A stretch of 64,000 bases of DNA from Streptomyces filamentosus (GTDB lineage: Bacteria > Actinomycetota > Actinomycetes > Streptomycetales > Streptomycetaceae), in NCBI RefSeq assembly GCF_014654895.1, contig NZ_BNBE01000004.1, positions 682,001 through 746,000 on the forward strand, in the 5' to 3' direction. The notes under the pieces were generated by a model, which made no database searches, had not been told where the DNA came from, and was given only the letters and a program-made list of their open reading frames with translations. Positions 20,522 to 28,495 of the stretch are shown here, in pieces. How positions within the stretch are numbered: the first letter of the stretch is position 1; each line of letters begins with the position of its first letter. The position numbers were made by a program, and so were the translations under genes.

Positions 20522-21166
20522 GTGACCCAGGAGCCCCGCCCCCCGGCCGCCGCCGTGTTCGACGCGCTGGGCGCCGACTACGAGAAGGCGTTCGCCGGTT
20601 CCGAGGCGCACCGGCGCTCGCTGGAGTGGCTGCTCGGGCGGCTCGCCCCGGGCTGCCGCGTCCTGGACGTGGGCAGCGGCACGGGCCGGCCCACCGCCGA
20701 GGTCCTCGCGGACGCCGGCCACGAGGTGCTGGGCGTCGACGTCTCCCCCGTCATGGTGGAGCTGGCGGCCCGCCAGGTGCGGTCCGCGTCCTTCCGGCTC
20801 GCCGACGTCCGCGCGCTGCCCCTCGAAGAGGGCTCGTTCCACGCGGTCTGCGTGTACTTCTCCCTGCTCCAGCTCGACCGGGAGGAGCAGCGGGAGACCG
20901 TACGCCGCCTGGCCCGGGCGCTGACGCCGGACGGGTACCTGGTCCTGGCGACCGTGCCGCTGGACGTGGAGGGCGTGGACGCCGTCTTCATGGGCCAGCC
21001 GGTGCGCGTGACCAGTTTCGCCACGGCGGACCTCGTGGCCGTGGCGGAGGAGGCCGGCCTCGACGTGCTGGAACACGAGGAGACGCTCTTCACCCCCGCC
21101 CACCCGGAGGCCGTACCGGAACCGCACGTCTTCCTGCACTGCCGGCGCCGGCCCCCCGCCGCCTGA
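20522..21166 (+). CDS. class I SAM-dependent methyltransferase
   Basis: 214 residues from a GTG with GGAGG upstream. Rossmann methyltransferase: motif I VLDVGSGTGRPTAEVLA (about 48-64), acidic loop GVDVSPVMVELAARQ, post-I ADVRALPLEEGSFHAV, and motif IV/V ALTPDGYLVLATVP. Similar small methyltransferases act on ubiquinone-like quinones, small metabolites or unknown targets; no specificity is apparent. The next gene on this strand is a broken MFS transporter that begins almost at its stop, so the pair may once have been an operon (a methyltransferase and an exporter). Confidence 0.85.
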   Translation: MTQEPRPPAAAVFDALGADYEKAFAGSEAHRRSLEWLLGRLAPGCRVLDVGSGTGRPTAEVLADAGHEVLGVDVSPVMVELAARQVRSASFRLADVRALPLEEGSFHAVCVYFSLLQLDREEQRETVRRLARALTPDGYLVLATVPLDVEGVDAVFMGQPVRVTSFATADLVAVAEEAGLDVLEHEETLFTPAHPEAVPEPHVFLHCRRRPPAA

Positions 21167-21225
21167 CCCGCCCCGCCCGGCCCGCCGCGCCACCGGCACC
21201 TCCGACCCGGCACTCCTGGCCGGCC

Positions 21226-22355
21226 GTGGTCTCGGTGACGCTGGGCGTCTTCTCCGTCGTCACCGCCGAGATCCTGCCGATCGGCCTGCTGACCTCGATC
21301 GGGTCGAGCTTCACCGTCTCGGACGGCACGGCCGGGCTCATGATGACCATGCCGGGGTTCCTGGCGACGGTCTCGGCCCCCCCCTGGTCACCGCGGCCAT
21401 CGGGCGCGCCGACCGGCGGCGCGTGCTGGCGGCGCTCGTCCTGCCGCTGGCGCTGGCCGACTTCCTCGCGGCCGCCGCGTCGGACTACTGGCTGGTCCTG
21501 GTCTCCCGCGTCCCGGTGGGCGTCACCATCGGGGGCTTCTGGTCCATCGGGGCGGGGCTCGCCGGGCGGCTGGTGCCCGCCGGGTCCGTGGGCCGGGGGG
21601 GGGACCACGGAGACCTTCTCCGCGATCCCGCCCGGCTCCGTCCTCGGGGTGCCGCTGGGCACGTACATCGGGGAGGCGGCGGGCTGGCGCACCGCGTTCC
21701 TCGCCATGGGCGGCTTCACCCTGGTCGTCCTCGTCCTGCTGCTCCTGGCCGTCTCGCCGCTCCCCTCCGACGGGGCGACGCGCCTCGGCGTCCCCGGCGG
21801 GACGCTCCGGAGCACCGGCACCCGCTTCGCCCTGGCGGCGACCCTCCTCGTCACGTCGGCCCACTTCGGCACGTACACCTGCGTCACCCCCTTCCTGGAG
21901 CGGGTGACCCACGCGGGCCCCGGCCTCGTCACGCTCTGCCTGCCCGTCCACGGCGCGGCCGGGATCGCCGGCGACTTCCTCGGCGGGGCGGCCGCGGCGC
22001 GCCGTCCGAGGGCCGCGTTCGCCACGGCCGCCGCGACGCGACCTCCGGCGCGCCCCTCCTCCTCTCCGTCCTCGGCCGGGAGGACGCGGGGGCGGTGGTC
22101 CTGCTGGTCGCCCGGGGCGCCGCCTACGGAGCCCTACCGGTCTGCTCGCAGACCTGGTTCGCCTGGGCCGCCCCCGAGCACCCCGAGGCGGCCTCCGTCC
22201 TCTTCACCGCCTCCTTCCAGGCCGCCATCTCCCTGGCCGGAGGGGCCGCCCTGGACCGTTCCTCCCTGCTGGGCGGCGTGACGGCCGTCCTGATGCTGCC
22301 GGTGGTCCGGGTCCACCGCTCGCTCGCCCCGTCCGGCCGTCCCGGTCGGACCTGA
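21226..22355 (+). pseudogene. MFS transporter (arabinose/drug efflux type), frameshifted
   Basis: A recognisable 12-helix MFS protein spread over two reading frames. Frame 1 gives VTLGVFSVVTAEILPIGLL to about 21378; frame 3 gives RVLAALVLPLALADF to about 21595; frame 1 resumes with TTETFSAIPPGSVLGVPLGT to about 22035; frame 3 finishes with APLLLSVLGREDAG to 22355. The first two breaks fall at runs of 8 C (near 21378-21385) and 9 G (near 21595-21603), the third at no homopolymer. No convincing start codon with a ribosome site is seen; the GTG given is a nominal boundary. Either a decayed gene or, for the first two breaks, read errors. Confidence 0.8.
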
Positions 22356-22654
22356 CGCCGGGGACGGCGGTGGGCGCCGGGACGGGGGGCGAAGACGAAG
22401 AACTGCCCGACCGCGTCTCCGCACACGGCAGTCGGAGCGCCGCCGCGCCGGGGACGGAGACGCAGGCTCCGGTGCGAACCGTGAGGCTCCGGTGCGTACG
22501 GCCGTCGCCTCCGTCCGGCGGCGCCTCGCGTCCCTCGTCCACACCCCCGGCCGCGACCCGGTAACGACCGGCCCCCTTCCGTACCCACAGCGCCCTACCG
22601 GAAGGGAACCGGGCGCCCCCGATGCCGTATCGACTCCGGAGGGAGAGGCCCGGA
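22356..22654. other. intergenic, with a 20-bp-period duplication
   Basis: 299 bp between the pseudogene and the convergent pirin gene. AGGCTCCGGTGCG occurs at 22465-22477 and again at 22485-22497. No gene is supported; open frames have poor codon use. Confidence 0.45.
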
Positions 22655-23620
22655 TCAGCGCGTCCGTCCCCGCGCCTTGAGCCGGGCCGGAGGGACTTCC
22701 GGGGCCGGGAGGCGGTCGCCGTCGTAGCCCTTGACCTCGCCGAAACGGGAGCCGGTCATCCAGTCCTCCCTCGCCACGCGGATCTCCTCGTCCGTGCGGC
22801 CGACGAAGTTCCACCACATGACGATCTCCTCCTCGAAGGGTTCGCCGCCGAGGAGCATGAGGCCGGCGTCGGAGGCGGCGCGCAGGGGGAGGGCGGTGCG
22901 GCCGCAGCCGAGGTAGAGCATGGAGCCGGGGAGGACGGGGACCCCGTCGACGTGGGCCTCGCCGGACATGGCGAGGACCGCGTACTCGAAGTCCGGGTCG
23001 AGGGGGAGTTCGGTCTCGGTCCCGGCGGCGAGGGCGAGGTCCGCGCCGACGATCGGGGTGTACGCGGTGCCCGGCGAGGTCGCTCCGTCGAGGGAGCCGA
23101 GGATCACCGTGGCGGTGAGGCCGGGGGCGGTGACCCGGGGCAGGTCGGCGTGGTGCTGGAAGTGCGGTTCGACGTGCCGGTGGGCGTCGGGCAGGGCGAC
23201 CCACAGCTGGGCGCCGTGGAGGAGGCGGGCGTGCGGGCGGGGGCTCTCCTCGGAGTGGGAGATCGCCCGGCCCGAGGTCATCAGGCCCAGCTCGCGGGGG
23301 CGGATGGTCTGGAGGCTGCCGGTGGAGTCGCGGTGCAGGACCTCCCCCTCGTGGAGCCAGCTGACGGTCTGGAGGCCCATGTGGGGGTGGGGCGGGACCT
23401 GCATGCCGGGTTCGTCGGCGATGTCGTCGGGGCCGTAGTGGTCGACGAAGACCCAGGCGCCGACCATCCGCCGGCCGAGGTTCGGCAGCAGGCGCCGGAC
23501 CTCCGTCGACTCGCCGAGCCGGACGTGGCGGGGGCTGAGGAGTTCGCGTACGGGCTCGGCGACGACGAAGCCGCGGCCACCGCACACCGCGAGCTCGGCA
23601 TGACGGTCGAGGTTGCTCAT
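22655..23620 (-). CDS. pirin family protein
   Basis: 321 residues with two cupin domains. The N-terminal metal site is visible in PPHPHMGLQTVSWLHEGEV (His-x-His plus a further His) and ISHSEES (His, Glu). The C-terminal cupin contains YLGCGRTALPL. Bacterial pirins are Fe proteins, some with quercetinase activity, others binding metabolic enzymes. The gene is divergent from the TPR gene; the 150-bp gap carries a SigR-type promoter reading towards the TPR gene, so both may respond to thiol stress. The ATG start at 23620 has no stronger competitor. Confidence 0.92.
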   Translation of the reverse strand: MSNLDRHAELAVCGGRGFVVAEPVRELLSPRHVRLGESTEVRRLLPNLGRRMVGAWVFVDHYGPDDIADEPGMQVPPHPHMGLQTVSWLHEGEVLHRDSTGSLQTIRPRELGLMTSGRAISHSEESPRPHARLLHGAQLWVALPDAHRHVEPHFQHHADLPRVTAPGLTATVILGSLDGATSPGTAYTPIVGADLALAAGTETELPLDPDFEYAVLAMSGEAHVDGVPVLPGSMLYLGCGRTALPLRAASDAGLMLLGGEPFEEEIVMWWNFVGRTDEEIRVAREDWMTGSRFGEVKGYDGDRLPAPEVPPARLKARGRTR

Positions 23621-23685
23621 GGGGGATCGACACCTCTCGGGTGGGGGTCCGGCGGGCGGCTGGGCGTCCGCCGGAATCCGGTGGT

Positions 23686-23711
23686 GGAATGTTCAACTGA
23701 TCTTCGGTGTT
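23686..23711 (+). promoter_or_regulatory. SigR-type promoter for the TPR gene
   Basis: GGAAT (23686-23690), 18 bp, then GTT (23709-23711): an exact match to the -35/-10 consensus GGAAT-N18/19-GTT of the thiol-oxidative-stress sigma factor SigR. Expected start near 23720, about 50 nt before the TPR start codon. Confidence 0.65.
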
Positions 23712-23770
23712 GACGAGGGCGGACCACCCCACAGGGTGACAGATCCGACACCCCGGAACAGGGAGAGCAA

Positions 23771-24115
23771 GTGAGCGACACGTACTACGAGTTCGGAACG
23801 GCCGCCGACCGCTGGAGCCGGGCGCAGCTGTTCTTCGACGCGAAGGAGTACCAGACCGCCGTCCGCATCCTGCGCGGCCTCGTCGCCGAGCACCCGGACC
23901 AGACGGCCCAGCGGCTGCTGCTCGCCCGCGCCTACTACCACTCGGCCCAGCTGAAGCTCGCCGAGACCGAGCTCCGGACCATCCTGGAGCGCGACCCGGT
24001 GGAGCACTACGCCCGCCTGATGCTCGGCCGCACCCTGGAGCGCCAGGGCCGGACGGACGAGGCGGGGCCGCATCTGCGGATGGCCGCCGCCATGAGCGGC
24101 GACCTGCCGTCCTGA
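23771..24115 (+). CDS. small tetratricopeptide-repeat protein
   Basis: 114 residues, about three TPR units: FFDAKEYQTAVRILRGLVAE, LLLARAYYHSAQLKLAETEL and ARLMLGRTLERQGRTDEAG. TPR superhelices bind other proteins, so it is likely an adaptor. GTG start with GGGAGAG just upstream. Preceded by an exact SigR-type promoter and divergent from pirin, which puts it in a probable disulfide-stress context. No enzymatic domain. The copper-linked DUF6153 gene follows after 51 bp with its own operator. Confidence 0.85.
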   Translation: MSDTYYEFGTAADRWSRAQLFFDAKEYQTAVRILRGLVAEHPDQTAQRLLLARAYYHSAQLKLAETELRTILERDPVEHYARLMLGRTLERQGRTDEAGPHLRMAAAMSGDLPS

Positions 24116-24125
24116 CGCGGAACTG

Positions 24126-24142
24126 ATACCCCCACGCGGTAT
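24126..24142. promoter_or_regulatory. CsoR-like copper operator
   Basis: ATACCCCCACGCGGTAT, an interrupted dyad (ATACC-N7-GGTAT), resembles the ATACCCC-rich palindromes bound by the copper sensor CsoR in actinobacteria (from memory). It lies 25 bp before the start of the DUF6153 gene and fits the copper-linked genes downstream. Confidence 0.55.
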
Positions 24143-24166
24143 GGTCGGGGTCAGGAGGTCCTGATC

Positions 24167-24613
24167 ATGCCCACACCCCGGCCGAACCGCGGCGAGCGAG
24201 CGGGAGGTGCCCTCGCGCACCTCCTGCTCGCCGTCGTGCTCGCGCTCGGGGTGTTCATGATGCACTCCACCGGCCATCCCGAGGACCCGGCCCCCGGCCC
24301 GTCCCCGGAAGCGGCCGCCGCGATCGCGCCCCTGGCCGTCACGGCGACGGTGCAAGGGGATGCGCACTCCGCCGTTCCTCACGGCTCCGAGCCGTCCGGC
24401 GAAGGACACGCGCCCGGCTCCGGGATGGACATGAGCACGCTCTGCGTGGCCGTTCTCGCGGGCTGGCTGCTCACCGCGCTCGTCCGGGCCGCGCTCCGCC
24501 GCCGCCCCGACCGGCTCGTCCCCCTCCTCGCGCGGCTCGCCCCCGCGCTCGGGCCGCACGCCCCGCCGCGCCGTCCTCCCGACCTCGCCCGGCTGTCCGT
24601 CCTGCGGATCTAG
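24167..24613 (+). CDS. DUF6153-like membrane protein, probable copper-related
   Basis: 148 residues, start fixed by AGGAGGT 7 nt upstream. One transmembrane helix near the N terminus (HLLLAVVLALGVFMMHSTGH) and a second near residue 100 (STLCVAVLAGWLLTALV). A His/Met-containing loop (MMHSTGHPED, GHAPGSGMDMS) faces one side of the membrane and could bind metal. I recall this domain of unknown function as a regular partner of DUF305 genes in Streptomyces, as here. First gene after a CsoR-like site. Confidence 0.75.
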   Translation: MPTPRPNRGERAGGALAHLLLAVVLALGVFMMHSTGHPEDPAPGPSPEAAAAIAPLAVTATVQGDAHSAVPHGSEPSGEGHAPGSGMDMSTLCVAVLAGWLLTALVRAALRRRPDRLVPLLARLAPALGPHAPPRRPPDLARLSVLRI

Positions 24614-24705
24614 GCCGTACCCGTCTCGCCGCGGGCCGCTTCACGCTGCCCGTGCGCCCACCGGCACGAGCCCATGACCGTACGTACAGCACCCGAGGAA
24701 TCACC

Positions 24706-25320
24706 ATGCGTACCTTCCGGAAGCGCGCCCCCCGCGCCCTCGCCCTGACCGGCGCCGTCACCGCGGCCGCCCTGCTCCTCGCCGCCTGCGGCAACGACGA
24801 CCCCATGAAGGGGATGGACCACGGCGGCAGCCCCGCCTCGTCCTCCGCCGCCGCTTCCGCTTCCGCCGGGGACTTCAACGACGCGGACGTGATGTTCGCG
24901 CAGATGATGATCCCCCACCACCAGCAGGCCCTGGAGATGGCGAAGCTGGCCGACGGCCGGGCCGAGGACGCCGACATCAAGAGGATCGTCGCCGCCGTCG
25001 AGAAGGCCCAGGACCCCGAGATCCAGAAGATGAAGACCTGGCTGAAGGGCTGGGGCAAGCCCGAGTCTGCCGGCATGGACCACGGCATGACCGGAATGAT
25101 GTCCGAGCAGGACATGAAGGACCTCGCCGCCGCCAAGGGCAAGGACTTCGACCGCAAGTTCGCCGAGCTCATGATCGCCCACCACAAGGGCGCCGTGGAG
25201 ATGGCCAGGCAGGAGCAGAAGAACGGCGGCAACGCCGAGGCGAAGGCCCTGGCCGGCGAGGTCGTCCGCGCCCAGGAGGCCGAGATCGCCGAACTGGGGA
25301 AGATCCTCGACCGGCTCTGA
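24706..25320 (+). CDS. DUF305 lipoprotein, putative copper-binding
   Basis: 204 residues; lipoprotein signal with lipobox LLAAC near residue 25, so it is anchored outside the cell. Two copies of the ferritin-like DUF305 helix pair are seen: VMFAQMMIPHHQQALEMA and FAELMIAHHKGAVEMA, each with the paired His and Met of the family. A Met/His stretch (GMDHGMTGMM) sits between them. Such proteins are linked to copper or silver tolerance. ATG at 24706 follows GAGGA; the earlier in-frame ATG lacks a ribosome site. Followed by a hairpin array. Confidence 0.88.
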   Translation: MRTFRKRAPRALALTGAVTAAALLLAACGNDDPMKGMDHGGSPASSSAAASASAGDFNDADVMFAQMMIPHHQQALEMAKLADGRAEDADIKRIVAAVEKAQDPEIQKMKTWLKGWGKPESAGMDHGMTGMMSEQDMKDLAAAKGKDFDRKFAELMIAHHKGAVEMARQEQKNGGNAEAKALAGEVVRAQEAEIAELGKILDRL

Positions 25321-25402
25321 TCCGGCGCATGCCCTGAGAGGGCCCGATCCGCCCTGCGGCGGCTGCCGGCCTGCCTTGTCCTCTGGGGACGGGGCGGGCC
25401 GG

Positions 25403-25615
25403 CCTGGCCCCGGATCCAACATCCAGAACCCTGGATGTTGAAGTTCGGATCCAACATCCAACATCCAACATCCGTGATCCAACATCCGTGATCCGTGATC
25501 CCGCATTCGGGATTTTGGATCTCGGAGGTTGGATCCAGCATCCAACCTCCGAGATTCGGCATTCCCTATCCGGGATCCGGGATCCGACCTTCGGGATGTC
25601 GGATCCGATCCTCAC
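25403..25615. repeat. AT-richer array of GGATCC/CATCC-type short repeats and hairpins
   Basis: About 210 bp built from variants of CATCCAA, CATCCGTGATCC and GGGATCCGG in both orientations. Two perfect hairpins are 25417-25440 (10-bp arms, 4-nt loop) and 25519-25555 (16-bp arms, 5-nt loop). Base composition is clearly lower in GC than all surroundings. Translated either way it yields heptad-like strings such as IRDPAFGI or SRIPDREC, which are not a real protein. Lies between the DUF305 and beta-propeller genes and may end or process the transcript. A related hairpin lies at 45112-45141. Confidence 0.85.
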
Positions 25616-25688
25616 GCTCTCCTTCCTCGCGCCCCCTTCTGGCGCTCCTTCCCCCTCCCCTCCGGCTCCCTCAGCGAACGAAAGAACA

Positions 25689-26573
25689 ATGACCAAGCTC
25701 CGTCTCCCCCGGCCCGCGGCCACCTCCGCCTCCGCCGTCCTCGCCCTCGCTCTCCTCCTGACCGCCTGCTCCCAGAGCACGGACGCGGGCAAGGACGACG
25801 GGGAACCGACCTCCGCCCTCACGCACATCCACGGGCTCGGGCTTCTCGGCGAGACCCTGTACGTCGCGACTCATGAGGGGATCCACTCCCCCGGGGAGGG
25901 CGGTTCGCCCGTGCTGGTCGGTGAGCGGCGGGACGATTTCATGGGGTTCACCGTCGCGGCGGACGGCACGTTCCTGGCCAGTGGTCATCCCGCGCCGGGG
26001 ACGGACGGGCCCTCGGACCTCGGGTTGGTCGTCTCCGAGGACGCGGGGCTTACCTGGGAGGTGCGGTCCCTCGGCGGGGAGGTCGACTTCCATGCTCTGG
26101 ACACGGCGGCCGGCGGGCCGGTCTACGGCTATGACAGCACGAACGGGCGGCTGCGGGTGACGCGGGACCGGGTGGTCTGGGAGGACCGGGCGCGGTTGCG
26201 GGCCCTCGACATCGCGGTCTCCCCGGCCGACCCGGACACGGTCCTCGCCACCACCGAGGCCGGCGTCGCCCGCAGCACCGACGGAGGCAGGACCTTCGCG
26301 CCAGGGAAGGGGCAGGTTCTCACGCACGTCTCCTGGGGTGCGGCGGACGCGCTCTACGGGGTCTCGCCGGACGGAGTCCTCTTCCGTTCCGGGGACGGTG
26401 GTGGCACCTGGGCCCGGGTCGGCTCCGTGCCCGGCGGCGGGCCGCAGGCGCTGACGGCCGTCGGAGCGCGACGGCTGCTCGTGGCCACCGGGGACGGGGT
26501 GTACGAGTCGGAGGACGCGGGCCGCACCTTCGAGCGCCGGATGGCGGTGACCGCCGGGGACGACGGGCACTGA
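25689..26573 (+). CDS. beta-propeller lipoprotein (F510_1955/sortilin-like BNR repeats)
   Basis: 294 residues. Lipobox LLTAC near residue 27, then a seven-bladed-type propeller with Asp-box/BNR elements: SEDAGLTWE, RSTDGGRTF, RSGDGGGTWA and ESEDAGRTF. THIHGLGLLG at the start is characteristic of this small exported family, which NCBI names F510_1955 glycosylhydrolase; hydrolase activity is not established. It is third in the copper-linked series with DUF6153 and DUF305. The start follows a poor ribosome site (GAAAGAAC) right after the hairpin array, so translation may be weak. Confidence 0.8.
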   Translation: MTKLRLPRPAATSASAVLALALLLTACSQSTDAGKDDGEPTSALTHIHGLGLLGETLYVATHEGIHSPGEGGSPVLVGERRDDFMGFTVAADGTFLASGHPAPGTDGPSDLGLVVSEDAGLTWEVRSLGGEVDFHALDTAAGGPVYGYDSTNGRLRVTRDRVVWEDRARLRALDIAVSPADPDTVLATTEAGVARSTDGGRTFAPGKGQVLTHVSWGAADALYGVSPDGVLFRSGDGGGTWARVGSVPGGGPQALTAVGARRLLVATGDGVYESEDAGRTFERRMAVTAGDDGH

Positions 26574-26716
26574 GCGGGAAGGGGCGGGGGGAGGGCGGTG
26601 CGGGCGGGGCCTCGCGGTTCGCGTCGCGACGACCCCCACCCGTACTGCCGCCCCGGCCTCCACCCGTGCCATCGCCCCCGACCCGGCCCCGCCCGTACCG
26701 TCACCCCCGCCCCGCC

Positions 26717-28381
26717 TCACACCGCGGCGGTCTCCGCCACCACCTCGCCGCCGACGACGACCGTCTCCGCGACCGTGCCGGGGATCTCCTCCGGGGCGAT
26801 CCGGAGGATGTCGCGGGAGAGGACGACGAAGTCGGCGAGCTTGCCGACGGTGAGCGAGCCGCGTTCGTGCTCCAGGAAGTTGGCGTGGGCGGAGCCCATC
26901 GTGTAGCCCTCGACGGCTTCGGTGACGGTGAGGGTCTGGTGCTCCGTCCAGGGGGCGCCGCCGCCGGGCGGGCGGCGGGTGACGGCGGCGTGGATGCCGA
27001 CCATGGGGTCCATCTCGGCGACGTTCCAGTCGCTGGAGAGGGCGAGGACGGCGCCGGCGTCGCGCAGGTCGCGGAGCGGCCACGCCTTGTGCCAGCGGTC
27101 GGGGCCGACGTTCTCGGCCCAGTCCTGGCCGGGACCCGCGATGTCGGGGGCGGCGTGCCGGGGCTGCATGCAGGCGACGACGCCGAGTTCGGCGAAGCGC
27201 GGGGTGTCGGCCGGGTCGAGGCATTCGACGTGGACGACCTGGTGGCGGGCGTCGCGCGGGCCGTTGACCGCGCGCGCGTGGGCGATGGCGTCGAGGACGG
27301 TGCGGATGCCGCGGTCGCCGGTGGCGTGCACGAAGCACTGGAAGCCGCGCGCGTCGAGGCGGGCGAGCAGGGCGGCGAACTCCTCGGGCGGGTAGAAGGT
27401 GTCGCCGCGGTGGTGGGCGCAGCCCGCGTAGGGCTCCAGCAGGGCGGCGGTGCGCGGTTCGACGACGTCGTCGATGTACAGCTTGAGCGGGCCGACGCGG
27501 AAGCGGTCGTCGGCGTGTTCCGCGGCGGCCGTCTCGAAGGCGTCCAGGTCGGCGTCGGTGGTGCCGCGCGGATGGAAGAGGGCGGCGACGATCCGGGAGC
27601 GGAGCCGTCCCTCCAGGCGCGCGCGGGTGAAGAGGGCGAGGTCGTCGAGGGAGTTCTGGGGTTCGACGACGGTGGTGATGCCGAAGCGGACGGCGTCGTC
27701 GAGGCTCTTGGCGAGGCGGCCGTACTGGCGGTCGGGCGAGGCCCAGGGGACGCCGAGGGCGCGCAGCGCGCGGTGCCCGTCGCGGGAGAGGCCCTTGACG
27801 GCGAAGTCCTTGACGAAGCCGGTGGGTTCGCCGGTCTCCGGGTCGGTGACGGCGGTGCCGAAGGGCAGGTCGGTGTGGTCGCGGTCGACGCCGAGGGCGC
27901 GCAGGGCGGCGGTGTTGAGCCAGGCGGTGTGGACGTCGTAGCTGAGGACGAGGGCTGGGGTGGCGCCGGTGGCGGGGTCGAGGTCGGCGGCGGTGGGCAT
28001 GCGGCCGCCGGGGATCGCGGAGTAGTCGAAGGCCTCGGCCTCGATCCAGGGGGCGTCGGGGTGGGCGGCGTGCCAGGTCCGCACGCGCGCGTGGATCTCG
28101 TCGAGGGTGCGGGCGCCGGCGAGCTGCACGCAGGCGTCGTCGGAGCCGAGCCGGACGTGGTTGTGGGCGTCGATGAAGCCGGGCAGGACGAGGCGGCCCG
28201 CGGCGTCGAGGCGGCGGGTGCCGGGTCCGGCCCAGGCGGCGGCGTCCTCGTCGGAGCCGAGCCAGACGATCCGTCCGCCCCGTACGGCCATCGCCTCGGC
28301 CTCCGGCAGCGCCGGGTCGACGGTGTGGATGCGGGCGCCGGTGAGGAGCAGGTCGGCGGGTGCGGGGGTGGTGCGGTTCAT
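26717..28381 (-). CDS. YtcJ-like amidohydrolase (amidohydrolase 3 family)
   Basis: 554 residues. Metal-dependent hydrolase of the TIM-barrel amidohydrolase superfamily: metal-binding FIDAHNHVRLG (about 69-79), a mid-domain VKDFAVKG with a possible carboxylated Lys, LKLYIDDVVE, FVHATGDRGI and LALSSDWNVAEMDP near the C terminus. This subgroup acts on N-substituted formamides, exoenzyme-like amides or unknown substrates. It lies downstream of the NCS1 permease gene (114-bp gap), same strand; together they look like uptake and hydrolysis of a nitrogenous compound under the divergent TetR regulator. Confidence 0.88.
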   Translation of the reverse strand: MNRTTPAPADLLLTGARIHTVDPALPEAEAMAVRGGRIVWLGSDEDAAAWAGPGTRRLDAAGRLVLPGFIDAHNHVRLGSDDACVQLAGARTLDEIHARVRTWHAAHPDAPWIEAEAFDYSAIPGGRMPTAADLDPATGATPALVLSYDVHTAWLNTAALRALGVDRDHTDLPFGTAVTDPETGEPTGFVKDFAVKGLSRDGHRALRALGVPWASPDRQYGRLAKSLDDAVRFGITTVVEPQNSLDDLALFTRARLEGRLRSRIVAALFHPRGTTDADLDAFETAAAEHADDRFRVGPLKLYIDDVVEPRTAALLEPYAGCAHHRGDTFYPPEEFAALLARLDARGFQCFVHATGDRGIRTVLDAIAHARAVNGPRDARHQVVHVECLDPADTPRFAELGVVACMQPRHAAPDIAGPGQDWAENVGPDRWHKAWPLRDLRDAGAVLALSSDWNVAEMDPMVGIHAAVTRRPPGGGAPWTEHQTLTVTEAVEGYTMGSAHANFLEHERGSLTVGKLADFVVLSRDILRIAPEEIPGTVAETVVVGGEVVAETAAV

Positions 28382-28495
28382 GCGGGTGCGTTCCTTGTCG
28401 TACGGGAGGGGGCGCGGCGGTTGTGGGAGGGGCGGCGGTCGCGAATCGGGCAGCGGTCGCGACGGGACGGGTGGGGCGGGGCGGGGCGGGCCCGG

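Noticed and set aside
24652..24705. Earlier ATG for the DUF305 gene
   Set aside because: Adds residues before a perfect lipoprotein signal and lacks a ribosome-binding site; ATG at 24706 follows GAGGA.
25403..25615. Possible CRISPR array
   Set aside because: Units are 7-13 bp, irregular and in both orientations, with no constant spacer length and no cas genes nearby.
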